From Euprymna scolopes (Eukaryota > Mollusca > Cephalopoda > Sepiida > Sepiolidae), in the NCBI GenBank assembly GCA_024364805.1, contig CM044498.1, positions 121,632,843 to 121,659,641 of the forward strand: 26,799 bases of DNA, given 5' to 3'. Positions 7,987-17,221 of the stretch are shown here, piece by piece. The notes beneath the pieces were generated by a model, which saw only the letters and a program-made list of their open reading frames with translations, was not told where the DNA came from and did not search any database. How positions within the stretch are numbered: position 1 is the stretch's first letter; the number at the start of each line of letters is the position of its first letter. The position numbers and the translations under genes are program-made.

Positions 7987-8160
7987 GAAACCTGCTGATC
8001 ATCACGATGTTGTCTTAGTCTTTCAGACATCTATTACATTTTATTCTCGAATGGCCCTTTGGATTTGATAAACGTTAACCTCCTAGTAAGAAAAAAAAAC
8101 TTGAATATGAGAACACCCCCCCCTCCTAATCCTGACTTGGTACTATCTTATCCAACTGTA
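7987..8160 (+). mobile_element. LINE family L-A 3' UTR plus shared downstream flank
   Basis: CTGATCATCACGATGTTGTC through TTATTCTCGAATGG and TTTGATAAACG is the 3' UTR (TTATT/GATAA at 8041-8071), with an A tail at 8093-8100. Homology to 6816-6878 continues past the tail, so this is a duplicated segment, not merely an independent LINE insertion. Confidence 0.75.
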
Positions 8161-9067
8161 TTGTAATGATTGGATTATTGCTAAAACAATACCTAATGCA
8201 GTGACGCTGACAGGCCTTTTATTTAGTGAATCCAGATTCCATTTTAATAGGTCTTTAGAAAATTTTATACCCTCCCTCCACTTCACACAAAATTATATCC
8301 AACACCCACCTCGTATCACATTCTGATTTAAAAAAATTTTAAATGTGTTTTACCGATCATTAAATCGTGAAATTACACAGAAAAAAAAATAGTGGGTTGG
8401 TCAGTTAAAAACGAGGGTGGGATAGGCAAACAAAGCTTCCTCCCCCAGGTAAATTCACTTATGGAAATTTCCTATCAAAAAATTAAAAAGAAAGAAAAAA
8501 GAACTCAAAATTAATTACGTTGATTAGCAGAAAACATAATTCTAATAGATTTTCTGCATGCACTTTATAAAAAAAAATGTTGTTTTTTTTTTTAAACTAA
8601 TCTGCATCCATGGGATGCTTTGATAAGATTTTGTCGCATCCTTTTAGGTTTTTATGCATCTCTAACATGTAATTATAAGGACCTTTGCTTCTTTCTATAT
8701 AGTTAGTAGAATGAAAGTTGCTATTTTTACCCATAGCTGGGGCAGGGTTGTAGTTTCATATATATTCACACAATATTAAATATAACTCTCACTTCTTATA
8801 TTATCCTTTAGTCCTCACATTCCATGAGCAATGTTTCTGACAAAGGGGAAAGAATTGCTGTTTTCCGAGTCAGAGTCTATCCATCTAATACTTATTGTTA
8901 GCAAGTTTTTAACCTTTAAGCTTCTTACAAGTGGTTTCATGCCTTATCTGAAACGATTTCCATTAGGAAAAAAAAGAAAAAAAAGAAAATTACCACAACA
9001 GATTCGATTTGAATTCACCATAATAGATTCCATAAGCCATTATTTTGTTTTTGCTTCTTTTACTCTA
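8161..9067. other. AT-rich spacer
   Basis: No supported gene. The 84-codon plus-strand frame at 8831-9085 has no domain and a lysine-rich low-complexity stretch. CATTCCATGAGCAATGTTTC at 8819-8838 weakly resembles the LINE L-A tail but is too short to call. Confidence 0.5.
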
Positions 9068-9290
9068 ATGAGTAACTACTTATGAAGGTCAAAGGCTACT
9101 CGAGTATAAAGGTTAATGAAATGCAAGTATTGTCAGTTGAATGACGAAGAATATAAGATAATTGAAAATGATGAATGGAATGAACAAGATTTAATTACTT
9201 ATGAGGACGGTTTATGACAAGTATTTGTTGACATTAGATTTGAAGATCATGATGGACTCCTGGAAAATGCTGGATGACTCGATTGAAGTG
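9068..9290 (-). mobile_element. LINE family L-A, 3' end, decayed
   Basis: The minus strand carries the 3' UTR landmarks (ACTCGAGTAGCCTTTGACCT, then CATAAGTAGTTACTC) and a divergent C-terminal coding tail. It matches 3003-3261 and 23427-23640 in order. The stem-loop is decayed, suggesting an older copy. Confidence 0.65.
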
Positions 9291-9804
9291 AAACAGGCAG
9301 CAATTGTCAGTGTTATGAAATTGAAAATATGTACTAGAGAATGTTTTCAATAGTAAAAAGAATGTTAAAAAAGTAAAATAATTAGAAAACAATATTTACA
9401 GCAATGACAATTGAAGTTTAGTTTCAGCAAAATACAAAAAAATTATAGTTTACCAAAACAATGACTGGCCTGGTTATGTGACGTTAGATAATGAACAAAG
9501 AGTTATCATATAATCACAAAAACATCAGGGTTCAGATAGTCAGAGTTAAGAGTCCGCCATAAGAGTGGAGTTGGATTTTATCTGTGAAAGCATTCAGCTG
9601 GACTCAACTTGAAAAATGTAAGAACCCTAGGGATATGTGTAACTCCAAGGGAAGTGAAATAAAGCTATATGGAAATGTAACTTGTCGTTGTGAATTCCTT
9701 CAGAAGACATTCATTTGCAGTTTGGCAACCACGAGAGAGAAGAAATGAAATAAGGTATATCTACCTTTGTCTGGTAGGCCACCCAGACGAGGATTATTAT
9801 ATGT
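9291..9804. other. Unassigned sequence
   Basis: No domain-bearing frame. A GC-richer stretch at 9540-9790 is unrecognised. Confidence 0.45.
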
Positions 9805-10290
9805 TTTAAGGTTTGGTTGTTTTGTTTTACGGCATATCAACCCTTTTAGGGTTATTTAATGCCAAATCCAGTTATTTTGGAAATACTATTCATGTTGCAT
9901 CCAGTTATTTTGTAGAAGGTTTTTATTCTTCAAGCTCTTTGTATCTTCAATCGTTAGTTTGTAGTGTTTGGTTTGGCTGTTTTATAGTGGATTTTAACAT
10001 TTTTGTTCCCTTCCCTGCAGAACATAAAGGAGTTTTGCAATGGGAGAGGGAAAAGGGTTACAGTATTAATGTTTGGTACATTTAATGTTAGGAAACCAAT
10101 TAGGAAAGTGGGGTGATAGAAAGAGAAAAGGGAAGAAAAAGGGAGATAAAGGTTAGTTGTTTTTGTTCTGGATTTTGCAGAACATGATTAAGTTTTGCAA
10201 AATGAAGTAGAAAAACAAAAAGCATCAGTGTTAGGTGCATTTCATTTCAGGAAGCCAATATCTTAAGCCTGATCTGGTAGCACCAGTTAT
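9805..10290 (+). repeat. Dispersed repeat R2, copy 2, with internal duplication
   Basis: It opens with GGTTTGGTTGTTTTGTTTTA and a hairpin: GGC 9831-9833 with GCC 9861-9863 outside, AACCC 9839-9843 with GGGTT 9849-9853 inside. TTTGCAGAACATGATT and GTTTTGCAA-type segments occur twice (about 10014-10040 and 10176-10200), so a sub-unit is duplicated. The 90-codon frame at 9813-10085 is within the repeat and has no domain. Confidence 0.6.
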
Positions 10291-10344
10291 ACGTTTAAAG
10301 AACTGTTTGGTTACATTATTGTCCTGTATTAATGAATTTGATTA

Positions 10345-10452
10345 ATGAACATCATACAACCTGCAAACGAACTTATACATACAAGATGAACAGTATACAT
10401 ACAACCCGTTATAGAGAAAATACACACAAATACAACAGGAGCCGCTAAATAC
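10345..10452. repeat. Degenerate minisatellite
   Basis: Units of roughly 20-31 bases, each containing a variant of ATACATACAA or AATACAACA, about four copies, leading into the CA microsatellite. Confidence 0.45.
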
Positions 10453-10483
10453 ACACACACACACACACACACATAAATACACG

Positions 10484-10547
<64 letters not shown>
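10453..10547. repeat. (CA)n compound microsatellite
   Basis: Two CA arrays separated by about 22 bases (10453-10482 and 10495-10547). Long cysteine/valine frames on the minus strand are translations of this repeat. Confidence 0.95.
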
Positions 10548-10551
<4 letters not shown>

Positions 10552-10561
10552 TTCACAAACA

Positions 10562-10595
10562 ATACTAGAAATGAACTCTGTTCATGGAAATTCTA
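10562..10595 (-). mobile_element. Short LINE L-A scrap
   Basis: The minus strand TTTCCATGAACAGAGTTCAT matches the FHEQSFF codons of the LINE tail at 3265-3290 and then runs into the CA repeat. Very short. Confidence 0.4.
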
Positions 10596-11451
10596 TTGGG
10601 TGTTCGGCATAGAGAGAAAGAGAGAGAAAGAAAAGTTGTTTGAAGTTGTGCTAGAAAGACAAGGCCATACTGTGAATGCCTTACAAGGAAGAAACATTGA
10701 AACTGGTAATAACGACAGCAGAGTAAGACTAGCAACATTTTGATTGTGGAAAAAAAAGTTGAGGGGGGGGGGTTGTCGAGAAAAGAAAAGATCATTTTAC
10801 CATGAGATTGCAAAATTGATTTTGTATTTTGTCAAGACAGTAAAGAGTGCTCTAGGTACCTTAGAATGTATGAATTATATTATATGCAGGGGGTCTCAAA
10901 AAATGTACTTGAAGTTCAACTGTTATCAGCGTTGTCTGAACAATAACCGTCATCAACATTTGCAAACATGATTCGTCAACTACATTTGTCTTCTGCATTC
11001 AAAGCTATTCCATTTCACCATGTTCATAATTTTCTTGAAACTCCATGTAGTTAGAGAATTATGACTGTATTAATTAGGCAATCATCCACTCCCCATGTTG
11101 CCCTTGAGATCAGGTCATTAGAAAAACGATGCCAATATTAGGAAGATGACTGCCTACAAAGGGAAACAATTACCTCTAATGTTTCACTAATCAACCTAGC
11201 TTTTCAACAAATGCGGATGTTTGTTTCTTTTCTGATGAGGCACTCAAGCAGCAGTAAGTCAGATCAAATAATAATGACTTTATAACAAAATCTTCACTTA
11301 CATAAACAATTACATGGGTCATGATATCAAACTTTTGGCTGATTCATATCTAGTTTGGATGATGACAAATAATAATGAAATAATGCTATGCAGGTTAATG
11401 CTGTAAGTTACAGGTTGTTTTTATTGAGAACCTACAAATCTTTACTTCAAA
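10596..11451. other. Spacer, nothing recognised
   Basis: G8 tract near 10762. Two short opposing frames (10565-10813 minus and 10744-10971 plus) show no domain. No inverted or tandem repeat noted. Confidence 0.5.
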
Positions 11452-11735
11452 CTAGCATCGTTACCCGACATTGCCAGGGGTCCATGTACTAAAAATACTT
11501 AGTACCAGACCACAACTCTACAAATGCATAGTGCCAGACCGCTAGAACTTTACAAATGCACAATGTGGTCTGACAGCAGATATTTTTTAAATTCTACTGG
11601 TCTAGTGGTTTGGCATTGGGAATTTTTGGAATTCTAGTGGTCTGATACAGGGTATTTTTGGAATTATAGTGATATGGCACTGGATATTTTTGGAGACCAC
11701 TACAATTTCAAAAGTACTCAACAACTATACTAACA
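11452..11735 (-). mobile_element. Helitron 3' part containing an inverted minisatellite
   Basis: On the minus strand the sequence ends CCCCTGGCAATGTCGGGTAA, a spacer, then CTAG (11452-11455) followed by T, the Helitron 3' signature with a slightly damaged hairpin. The adjacent interior (11488-11694) is an inverted array of a 32-bp unit. The 5' end is not evident; the region ends at a poly(A) run. Confidence 0.55.
11488..11694. repeat. Inverted minisatellite, 32-bp unit
   Basis: On the plus strand, units at 11591-11630, 11631-11662 and 11663-11694 share ATTCTAGTGGTCTG...GGTATTTTTGGA. On the minus strand, 11488-11575 holds two to three related units (TTCTAGCGGTCTGGCAC, then GCATTTGTA or AGTATTTTTAG). 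So two short tandem arrays of the same unit face each other. Confidence 0.7.
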
Positions 11736-11736
11736 A

Positions 11737-11760
11737 AAAAAAAAAAAAAAAAAAAAAAAA
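11737..11760. repeat. Poly(A) tract
   Basis: About 24 consecutive A residues. Confidence 0.9.
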
Positions 11761-12360
11761 CACTGACCATGCTATCTTTAGTTTTAACGGCTAAAACAAA
11801 ATTTAAAAAACTAGTTTGTCACGCAATAGTGAATAAAACGTTTGATTACGTACCAAAAACAATATCAATGCTAACTGCAGATCATAAGTTTAGCAAAGTT
11901 TACTTTTATTAGATTATCTCAAAATTCACACTTGAAATCCATAAAAGTCATGTCATTAACGTACATTTTTGTACACTTTCTTGCATTAAGCACACTTTTT
12001 TTTTTTTTTTTTTCCACAAAAATATAAATCAGCATCTTTTTAAAAATTGAAACCACATCTTATTTACTTCAAATTCTTTGCGATTAGAGAAAGAAACGCT
12101 GTGACACAAGATTTACGGACACATAAAAAGCTGTTTGGAATCGATAAATAAAACAAAGTCAAGAATTACTACTTAATTATTCAAATTAAAAATAATTGGC
12201 CAATTCCATCATATTCTACAAGACTAAGAAAACAGTCTACAAACAACATTTGATTATCTGAGCTTACATAAAAACTATGGTTGTGGAGTGTTGCTTCAAA
12301 TGCTAGACTTGGACTCCTAAAATATGAAAGTCAGATCTGGACCTAAAGAATATTCTTTCA
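11761..12360. other. AT-rich spacer
   Basis: T19 tract at 11996-12014. No supported gene or repeat. Confidence 0.5.
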
Positions 12361-12544
12361 TCTATTATATAAATCTCACCTGTCTGTTTAAGTGTATGTA
12401 TGTATGTATGTGCTTGCCTAAAATTTTTGACAGAGGCAACAGATTTTCATGAGATCGGTATCGTTTTGACCCTTCGGACAACAAATATTGAAAAATTCGC
12501 TAAATACATTAATTCCTTCACCCTCAACTGGGCACTTTTCTACA
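12361..12544 (+). mobile_element. Helitron 5' part (subfamily A), truncated
   Basis: It starts TCTATTATATAAATCTC after an A, the expected Helitron 5' terminus, with a TATG microsatellite at 12394-12411. 12440-12544 matches bases 18-120 of the window. It is truncated at TTCTACA (12544), where an inverted relative begins. The 72-codon plus frame here is spurious. Confidence 0.75.
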
Positions 12545-12859
12545 ACAGACAGGTTCAAACCCATAGCACGAAGGAGGAAAAGAACATGAAAATAAGTGAC
12601 GTCTTTACGATGGTTTAAATTAAGGCTAGTCAATCGAAAAGAGGGGATGACTTTTGAAAATATCGGCAAAAGAAGTCACCCTCCCTGTAGAAAAGTACCC
12701 AGTTGAGGGTGAAGGAAATTAATGTTTTTAGCCAATATTTCAATATTTGTTGTCCGAAGGGTTGAGCTTCAAAACGATACTGATCTCATGAAAATTCGTT
12801 GCCTATCGAAAATTTTAGACAGACATACAAACATACATTTAAAAAAACAGGTGAGATTT
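12545..12859 (-). mobile_element. Helitron 5' and internal part, opposite orientation, cut by gap
   Basis: 12686-12859 is the inverted counterpart of 12367-12544 (AAATCTCACCTG at the gap edge). The segment then continues on the minus strand through GATTGACTAGCC-type sequence to a B-box-like GGTTTGAACC (reverse complement at 12552-12561), parallel to the tRNA-like block of the first Helitron. The 5' tip lies in the gap; the 3' hairpin is absent. Confidence 0.7.
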
Positions 12860-13011
12860 NNNNNNNNNNNNNNNNNNNNNNNNNNNNNNNNNNNNNNNNN
12901 NNNNNNNNNNNNNNNNNNNNNNNNNNNNNNNNNNNNNNNNNNNNNNNNNNNNNNNNNNNNNNNNNNNNNNNNNNNNNNNNNNNNNNNNNNNNNNNNNNNN
13001 NNNNNNNNNNN
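12860..13011. other. Assembly gap (152 N)
   Basis: Run of N. Every open frame that crosses it, on both strands, is an artefact. Confidence 1.
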
Positions 13012-13012
13012 A

Positions 13013-13589
13013 AAAAAAAAAAAAAAAAAACGTGGGGGTGCCCGGCATCGCCCATGTTGTAAAAGAAAAAAAATGTTTTGGTAGGTAGATAGGATCGAAC
13101 CCGGAACCTTGAGGCGAGGTGGAAAAAAATCCTGACATGTTACCTGCTCGGCCATGATGGCAGAGTACAGAACAATGTTTTAATACAACAATTAAAACTT
13201 AATTGACAAGTACACGAATATGAGGTCAAATGAAATCTCGCAGTTAACTTTTGCTGCGAGGCAGTTTTTCTTTCCAACTTTGATCAAAAGCTGAATGCTT
13301 TCTGGACATTTCCGGCACGAAAGCAGAGAACCACACCTTCACTTCAGATTAGTTTTGCTTTTATACGAAAAAGCCCAACACACACGAGGGGAGCCGAAAT
13401 AGCAAGAATTTTATAAAAGTCAATGCAAATAAATCTAGACGCGACATGCGTTCGCAAATCGTACATATTACAATTTATACGGTATATAAAAAGTTCCATG
13501 AAATAGTTAACCAAGAACCTCCCCAAAAAAAGCCTTTGCCGGACATACAAAAACATGTGCACACACATTTTGCCTTTTATATATATAGA
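13013..13589 (-). mobile_element. Non-autonomous Helitron (subfamily B), nearly complete
   Basis: The 5' terminus on the minus strand is TCTATATATATAAAAGGC, with TC at 13588-13589 preceded by A. The 3' hairpin region GGGCGATGCCGGGCACCC lies at about 13034-13051, but the final CTAG is replaced by the poly(A)/gap at 13012-13030. A well-formed tRNA-like block is at 13085-13160. The interior shares TTTTATATACCGTATAAATT and CTTTTTCGTATAAAA with the copies at 21120 and 24654. The 74-codon frame at 13344-13568 is spurious. Confidence 0.75.
13085..13160 (-). other. tRNA-like Pol III promoter block in Helitron
   Basis: On the minus strand, A-box-like TGGCCGAGCAGG (reverse complement at 13143-13154) and B-box GGTTCGATCCT (reverse complement at 13091-13101) are separated by about 42 bases. 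The A box resembles that of tRNA-Leu/Ser (TGGCCGAGYGG). This is the best preserved of the blocks. It is not a functional tRNA gene: no acceptor-stem closure is visible. Confidence 0.62.
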
Positions 13590-14756
13590 TTAGAGGATGA
13601 AATGAAATATTTAGTGTAAATGATTAATTAAACACAACTTGTTATTTTACTCAAAGATGCACTTCTCACAAATATTAATAGAAATTAGAGCCGATAGTTC
13701 ACAACTGCATCCATTAAAGCAATCACGGAACACATTTAAATACATGATTCCAGGTTTGCGTTAAAAAAAAAATTCACATTCAGCCAAGCAATATTTGATC
13801 AATGAAAGTATGTCGGGTGTCAGTTGTCAAGTTCATTTTTTTTACCCATAACAATGGTGAAAGTATGGATCAATCGATACTCCAACCTCACATAGATGAG
13901 CCGAAATAACAATAAGGTGGAGTTGATTCTTTAACTTTTGAAAGATCAATTACTTTACAAGGAAAATTAACACCTGTAACCACAGCTACACCTGGGACAT
14001 CTTACCCGTGTCTATGTCAAGAAAGAGAAAGGAAATAAAATATTTATGCAGACACTGTTCACACACGACTTCCTTGAAATTAGAATGGACATAGAAAAAC
14101 GGATGCACGTCAGAAATATCAAAAAATCTTTGACTCAGATTTACTTTTTGTACCTCCTAATTGATCTTCTGTAATTAACTGATTATGTTTTACAAATAGC
14201 ATAAAGCCTATACATACACTACTAACTTGAGTACACCTATTTTATGGTGTGATACGATGGACTGATCCCCCCCTCCCAAAGCAAAGATCAAAGAGAATGC
14301 AGAGTTGGGAAATCATTCATAGACAGAAAGAGTAAGTAAAATAGGTGGGCTATAATGGAGAGAGAATCTATTTAATTTCCCAGACTGGATGGCGCCTTGA
14401 CCATTTGGTGTTAATTTTAAGTAAGGGAAGGGCAATGTAGAGAATAAGCTGATAAGACAGATGGACATATTGTTCCAAAGACCAGCTGAGAAAAAGGTCA
14501 GACATTTAAGATTTCCACTAAAGAGGAGATGAACATACAAGTGTCAGACAGAGTTTGAAAGTTGTTTTTTTTTTTTTATAGAATTTTCTCAAGACAAGGG
14601 ATTAAGCCATCTGATGCAATAAACTAAATAAATAAACTTCAAGGTAAAAACAAATGAGTAACAAGTCAAAAACTTCTTTTTATGCAAGTTTATTGTGATT
14701 AACTGTCATTAGGGAGTGGAAAAGTTTCACAATAACATTTTTAATTATATATATAT
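13590..14756. other. Spacer, nothing recognised
   Basis: C7 tract near 14268 and T12 near 14567. A 75-codon minus frame (14313-14540) is present in a GC-richer stretch, with FFSAGLWNN slightly reminiscent of the LINE tail FFLRTARLWNS, but this is too weak to assign. Confidence 0.45.
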
Positions 14757-15063
14757 CAATAATTCCCCTTACTCTTTATCTGTGCCTAAACCTAAACGTA
14801 GATTCCATGAACAAAGCTTCTTTCTTAGAACTGCACGCCTGTGGAATTGTCTTCCGTTTTCCTGCTTTCCGGCTGACTACAATATGGTTGTGTTCAAGTC
14901 TAACGTAAATAAGTTCTTGATGAGCCGTTCCATATAAGTTATCAAATTTTACGAATTTTCATTACTAATGATTACTATATTGTCCAATTTCTACTGTACA
15001 CTCTTTAACCCTTATCCTTGAGTGGCCTCTTGACCTTGATAATGTGGTGATGCCTGTGTAAAA
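14757..15063 (+). mobile_element. LINE family L-A, 3' end
   Basis: Encodes SLSVPKPKRRFHEQSFFLRT, then ARLWN and FPADYNMVVFKSNVNKFLMS with a stop at 14935-14937. This is the cleanest copy of the tail. The 3' UTR carries TTATC (15012-15016) and GATAA (15038-15042). The element ends TGTGTAAAA and passes directly into a TA microsatellite instead of poly(A). A TATATATAT run also precedes it (about 14747-14756). Confidence 0.88.
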
Positions 15064-15087
15064 TATATATATATATATATATATATC
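15064..15087. repeat. (TA)n microsatellite at LINE tail
   Basis: About twelve TA units directly following the LINE 3' end. Confidence 0.9.
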
Positions 15088-16236
15088 AAAAGTTAGGTAT
15101 TTTTTTCACACCAACAGTGAGATTAAAACGCCATGCTACAATTTACTCAATGGAAGTATCCTATTATTTTATTAGTAATACCAGAAACCAAAGTACACAT
15201 CGACGACGTTTCTAATTGTTTTAGCTAATTAGAGAAAAGGATTGTCTTTGCTATGGAATTTGAACACAACACATAAGTTTTTCCAGTCCAAAGTTAGACT
15301 ATCTCAAAGTTAACGCTTTGTAGTACAAAGAGAAGCAAAGATAGAAACTGTGTTTAAACGCTATTTAATAGTGATTATATTAATTTCTTTTGTCCTAAAA
15401 TTTGAAAAGAATTGGATAAAAACTTTTTATGCACAAGTCGATAGAAACACATAAATAACGCAGATAAACGCATATAAATATAAGAATTGTTGTGCGTCGT
15501 GACACGCACAAAAAAATCTGTAAACAAAGTGTTCGGCAACTAACTCACGAACATAAGTATTCATTTTATTTTTTTGTTATTAAAAAAACAAATTTTTAAT
15601 TATGGAAGAAAGGAAAAGAATATTTAAAAAAAAAAAAAACGAATTCTTTGAAAAAGAATAACCGACAATGACAACACTTTTCAATAAGTTAAAACACACA
15701 AACCACTTATCCAGTTAAGTAAAAGAATAACTTTTATCGGGTTTGTTTTACAATCCACAGAGGTATGAAAAAGTGGTCAAAAACATAAAGGCCTCGATAA
15801 ATTTTTGGTGTGGCAAATGTTTATTCTGCTTAAAAAACAAGTAGTGTCGAGCGTTACATGAGAACAAGAAAAAAACGTTTCTTGAAGTCTCAACAATGAT
15901 TTAAAAATAAAAAATTATACAAAATAGTGGTAGAAGCTCACCTGATAATTGTCACAGATACTTGAAGCCGTTAAAATGAAATTTAATTATCCTAATTAGT
16001 TTAATGTAATTGAAAACATAATTTTAATCAGTACAAAATTTCCTTTCATTATATACCACTTGTGTATTGTGATTTAGCATGTAAGATTAACCAATTTGCA
16101 TATTGCTTTTTTAAATGGTATTTTATTAATTAACTACTCTTAGTTATTGTTGTCTTTTTTTTTTAATTCAATGATTAGTTTTGATTTTAATATAGCTTAT
16201 GGGATATTCTTCTATGAAATGCTTAATATTTGTGTG

Positions 16237-16270
<34 letters not shown>

Positions 16271-16440
16271 AGATTTTTCTTTGCAATTTATTTCTAAAGT
16301 GTAAGATAAAATTTCACCCTTTCGTTTTTCATTTGTTTCTGTTTATATACTGATCTTCCGATCACCCATCCAATCACTCTCCTTGTTAAGTGTAAGCAAT
16401 GTCAACTCCTCATCCAAAAAATTCAAAGAAAGTTATCTTC
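15088..16440. other. AT-rich spacer
   Basis: Poly(T) at 16240-16269 and several A tracts (for example 15625-15639). No supported gene. The 68-codon frame at 16147-16353 is a translation through poly(T). Confidence 0.5.
16240..16269. repeat. Poly(T) tract
   Basis: Thirty consecutive T residues, possibly the tail of a minus-strand retro-insertion that I cannot identify. Confidence 0.9.
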
Positions 16441-16530
16441 ATTATTAAGATTATTGTCCTCATCTTGATTGTCATTCTCACAACGTTTCAGCTGATGTAA
16501 CCTCCAACCTTCTTCAGGTGTATATTACCA
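16441..16530 (-). mobile_element. Penelope-like element remnant
   Basis: GTCCTCATCTTGATTGTCAT and TCTCACAACGTTTCAG align with 2362-2402 and with the palindrome arm at 24170-24206. It contains a hammerhead-like core on the minus strand (see next feature). Assignment follows from the reported presence of hammerhead motifs in Penelope-like retroelements. No reverse transcriptase is visible. Confidence 0.55.
16475..16521 (-). ncRNA. Candidate hammerhead ribozyme (Penelope type)
   Basis: The minus strand reads CAC, CTGAAGA, a 21-base segment, GAAAC, GTT, GTG. CAC and GTG can pair as stem I. GGTTG and CAGCT can pair as stem II with two G-U wobbles. GAAAC-GTT leaves the very short stem III known for Penelope-type motifs. 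GTT obeys the NUH cleavage rule. CTGAAGA fits CUGANGA. Activity is not shown by sequence. Confidence 0.5.
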
Positions 16531-17221
16531 AACTTCTGTCAAACTTAGCAATCTGTATAGAATTTTGAATAGAACATTTATTCAATCTACGAGGATAATA
16601 TCCTTTTGCTCGGTCAACCATAACTAAGCAGAAATCTCAAGTAATTGACATTTCTATTTTAATATTGCAGGTATTGAAGATTGTACCTTCAACCTCCAGA
16701 AGAGTGTTGCTTAGAACTGATTTTGTTTAATAATTTATCTGTTATGCTCTGGATTCCCGAGTTCAGCAAGGTTTGCGTTTACATAAACCAAAAATTGTGA
16801 TAAGATAAGAACAGTAGTTTGAATAATCCAAACAAAACAAATTATCAATCCTCATCTCAAAATCTCAGAAAAATAACTTAAATTTAATACCAAGAGTGCA
16901 GAAGGCAAAATGTTTAATGTTTGGCATACCAGATTCAAATCTGTTCAGGATTATTGAGCCATTTGTACAAAAGTATGAATATATTTTTTCTTTCTTACTA
17001 GTAATAGCTAAAATAATACAGTAGATTAAACTAGAGGATACTTTTGCATATAGACCCGGATTTCTGCAAGACTTGGCTCAGTCTCAATTGGCAGCTGACG
17101 TAAACTGCCAGAGTATGCCAAGCACTGATCAAATTGATCAACCAATGAAAAAATGCTATTGGAAATGGAAGCAGACGACTTTTAATAAATTGGAAAAATT
17201 ATTTTATATTCATGCATGAAA
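16531..17221. other. Spacer before the Merlin remnant
   Basis: No gene. I looked for terminal inverted repeats of the Merlin element here and found none. Confidence 0.45.

Noticed and set aside
8819-8850. Short match to the LINE L-A FHEQSF codons
   Set aside because: Fewer than 25 aligned bases and no continuation.
10329-10562. Cysteine/valine-rich minus-strand frames
   Set aside because: Translation of the CA microsatellite; no independent coding evidence. The same applies to 23008-23223 and 22636-22922.
12622-12628. CTAG followed by T as a Helitron 3' end
   Set aside because: No GC hairpin precedes it; it lies in the centre of the inverted repeat and is likely chance.
12722-13155. Several 87-128 codon open frames on both strands
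   Set aside because: They run through the 152-base N gap; the protein is mostly undefined residues.
13085-13160. A genuine tRNA gene
   Set aside because: A and B boxes are present, but I cannot form an acceptor stem or a normal anticodon arm, and the block recurs inside Helitrons.
14313-14540. Minus-strand 75-codon frame resembling a LINE tail
   Set aside because: Only FFSAGLWNN is similar; the flanking residues and 3' UTR landmarks are absent.
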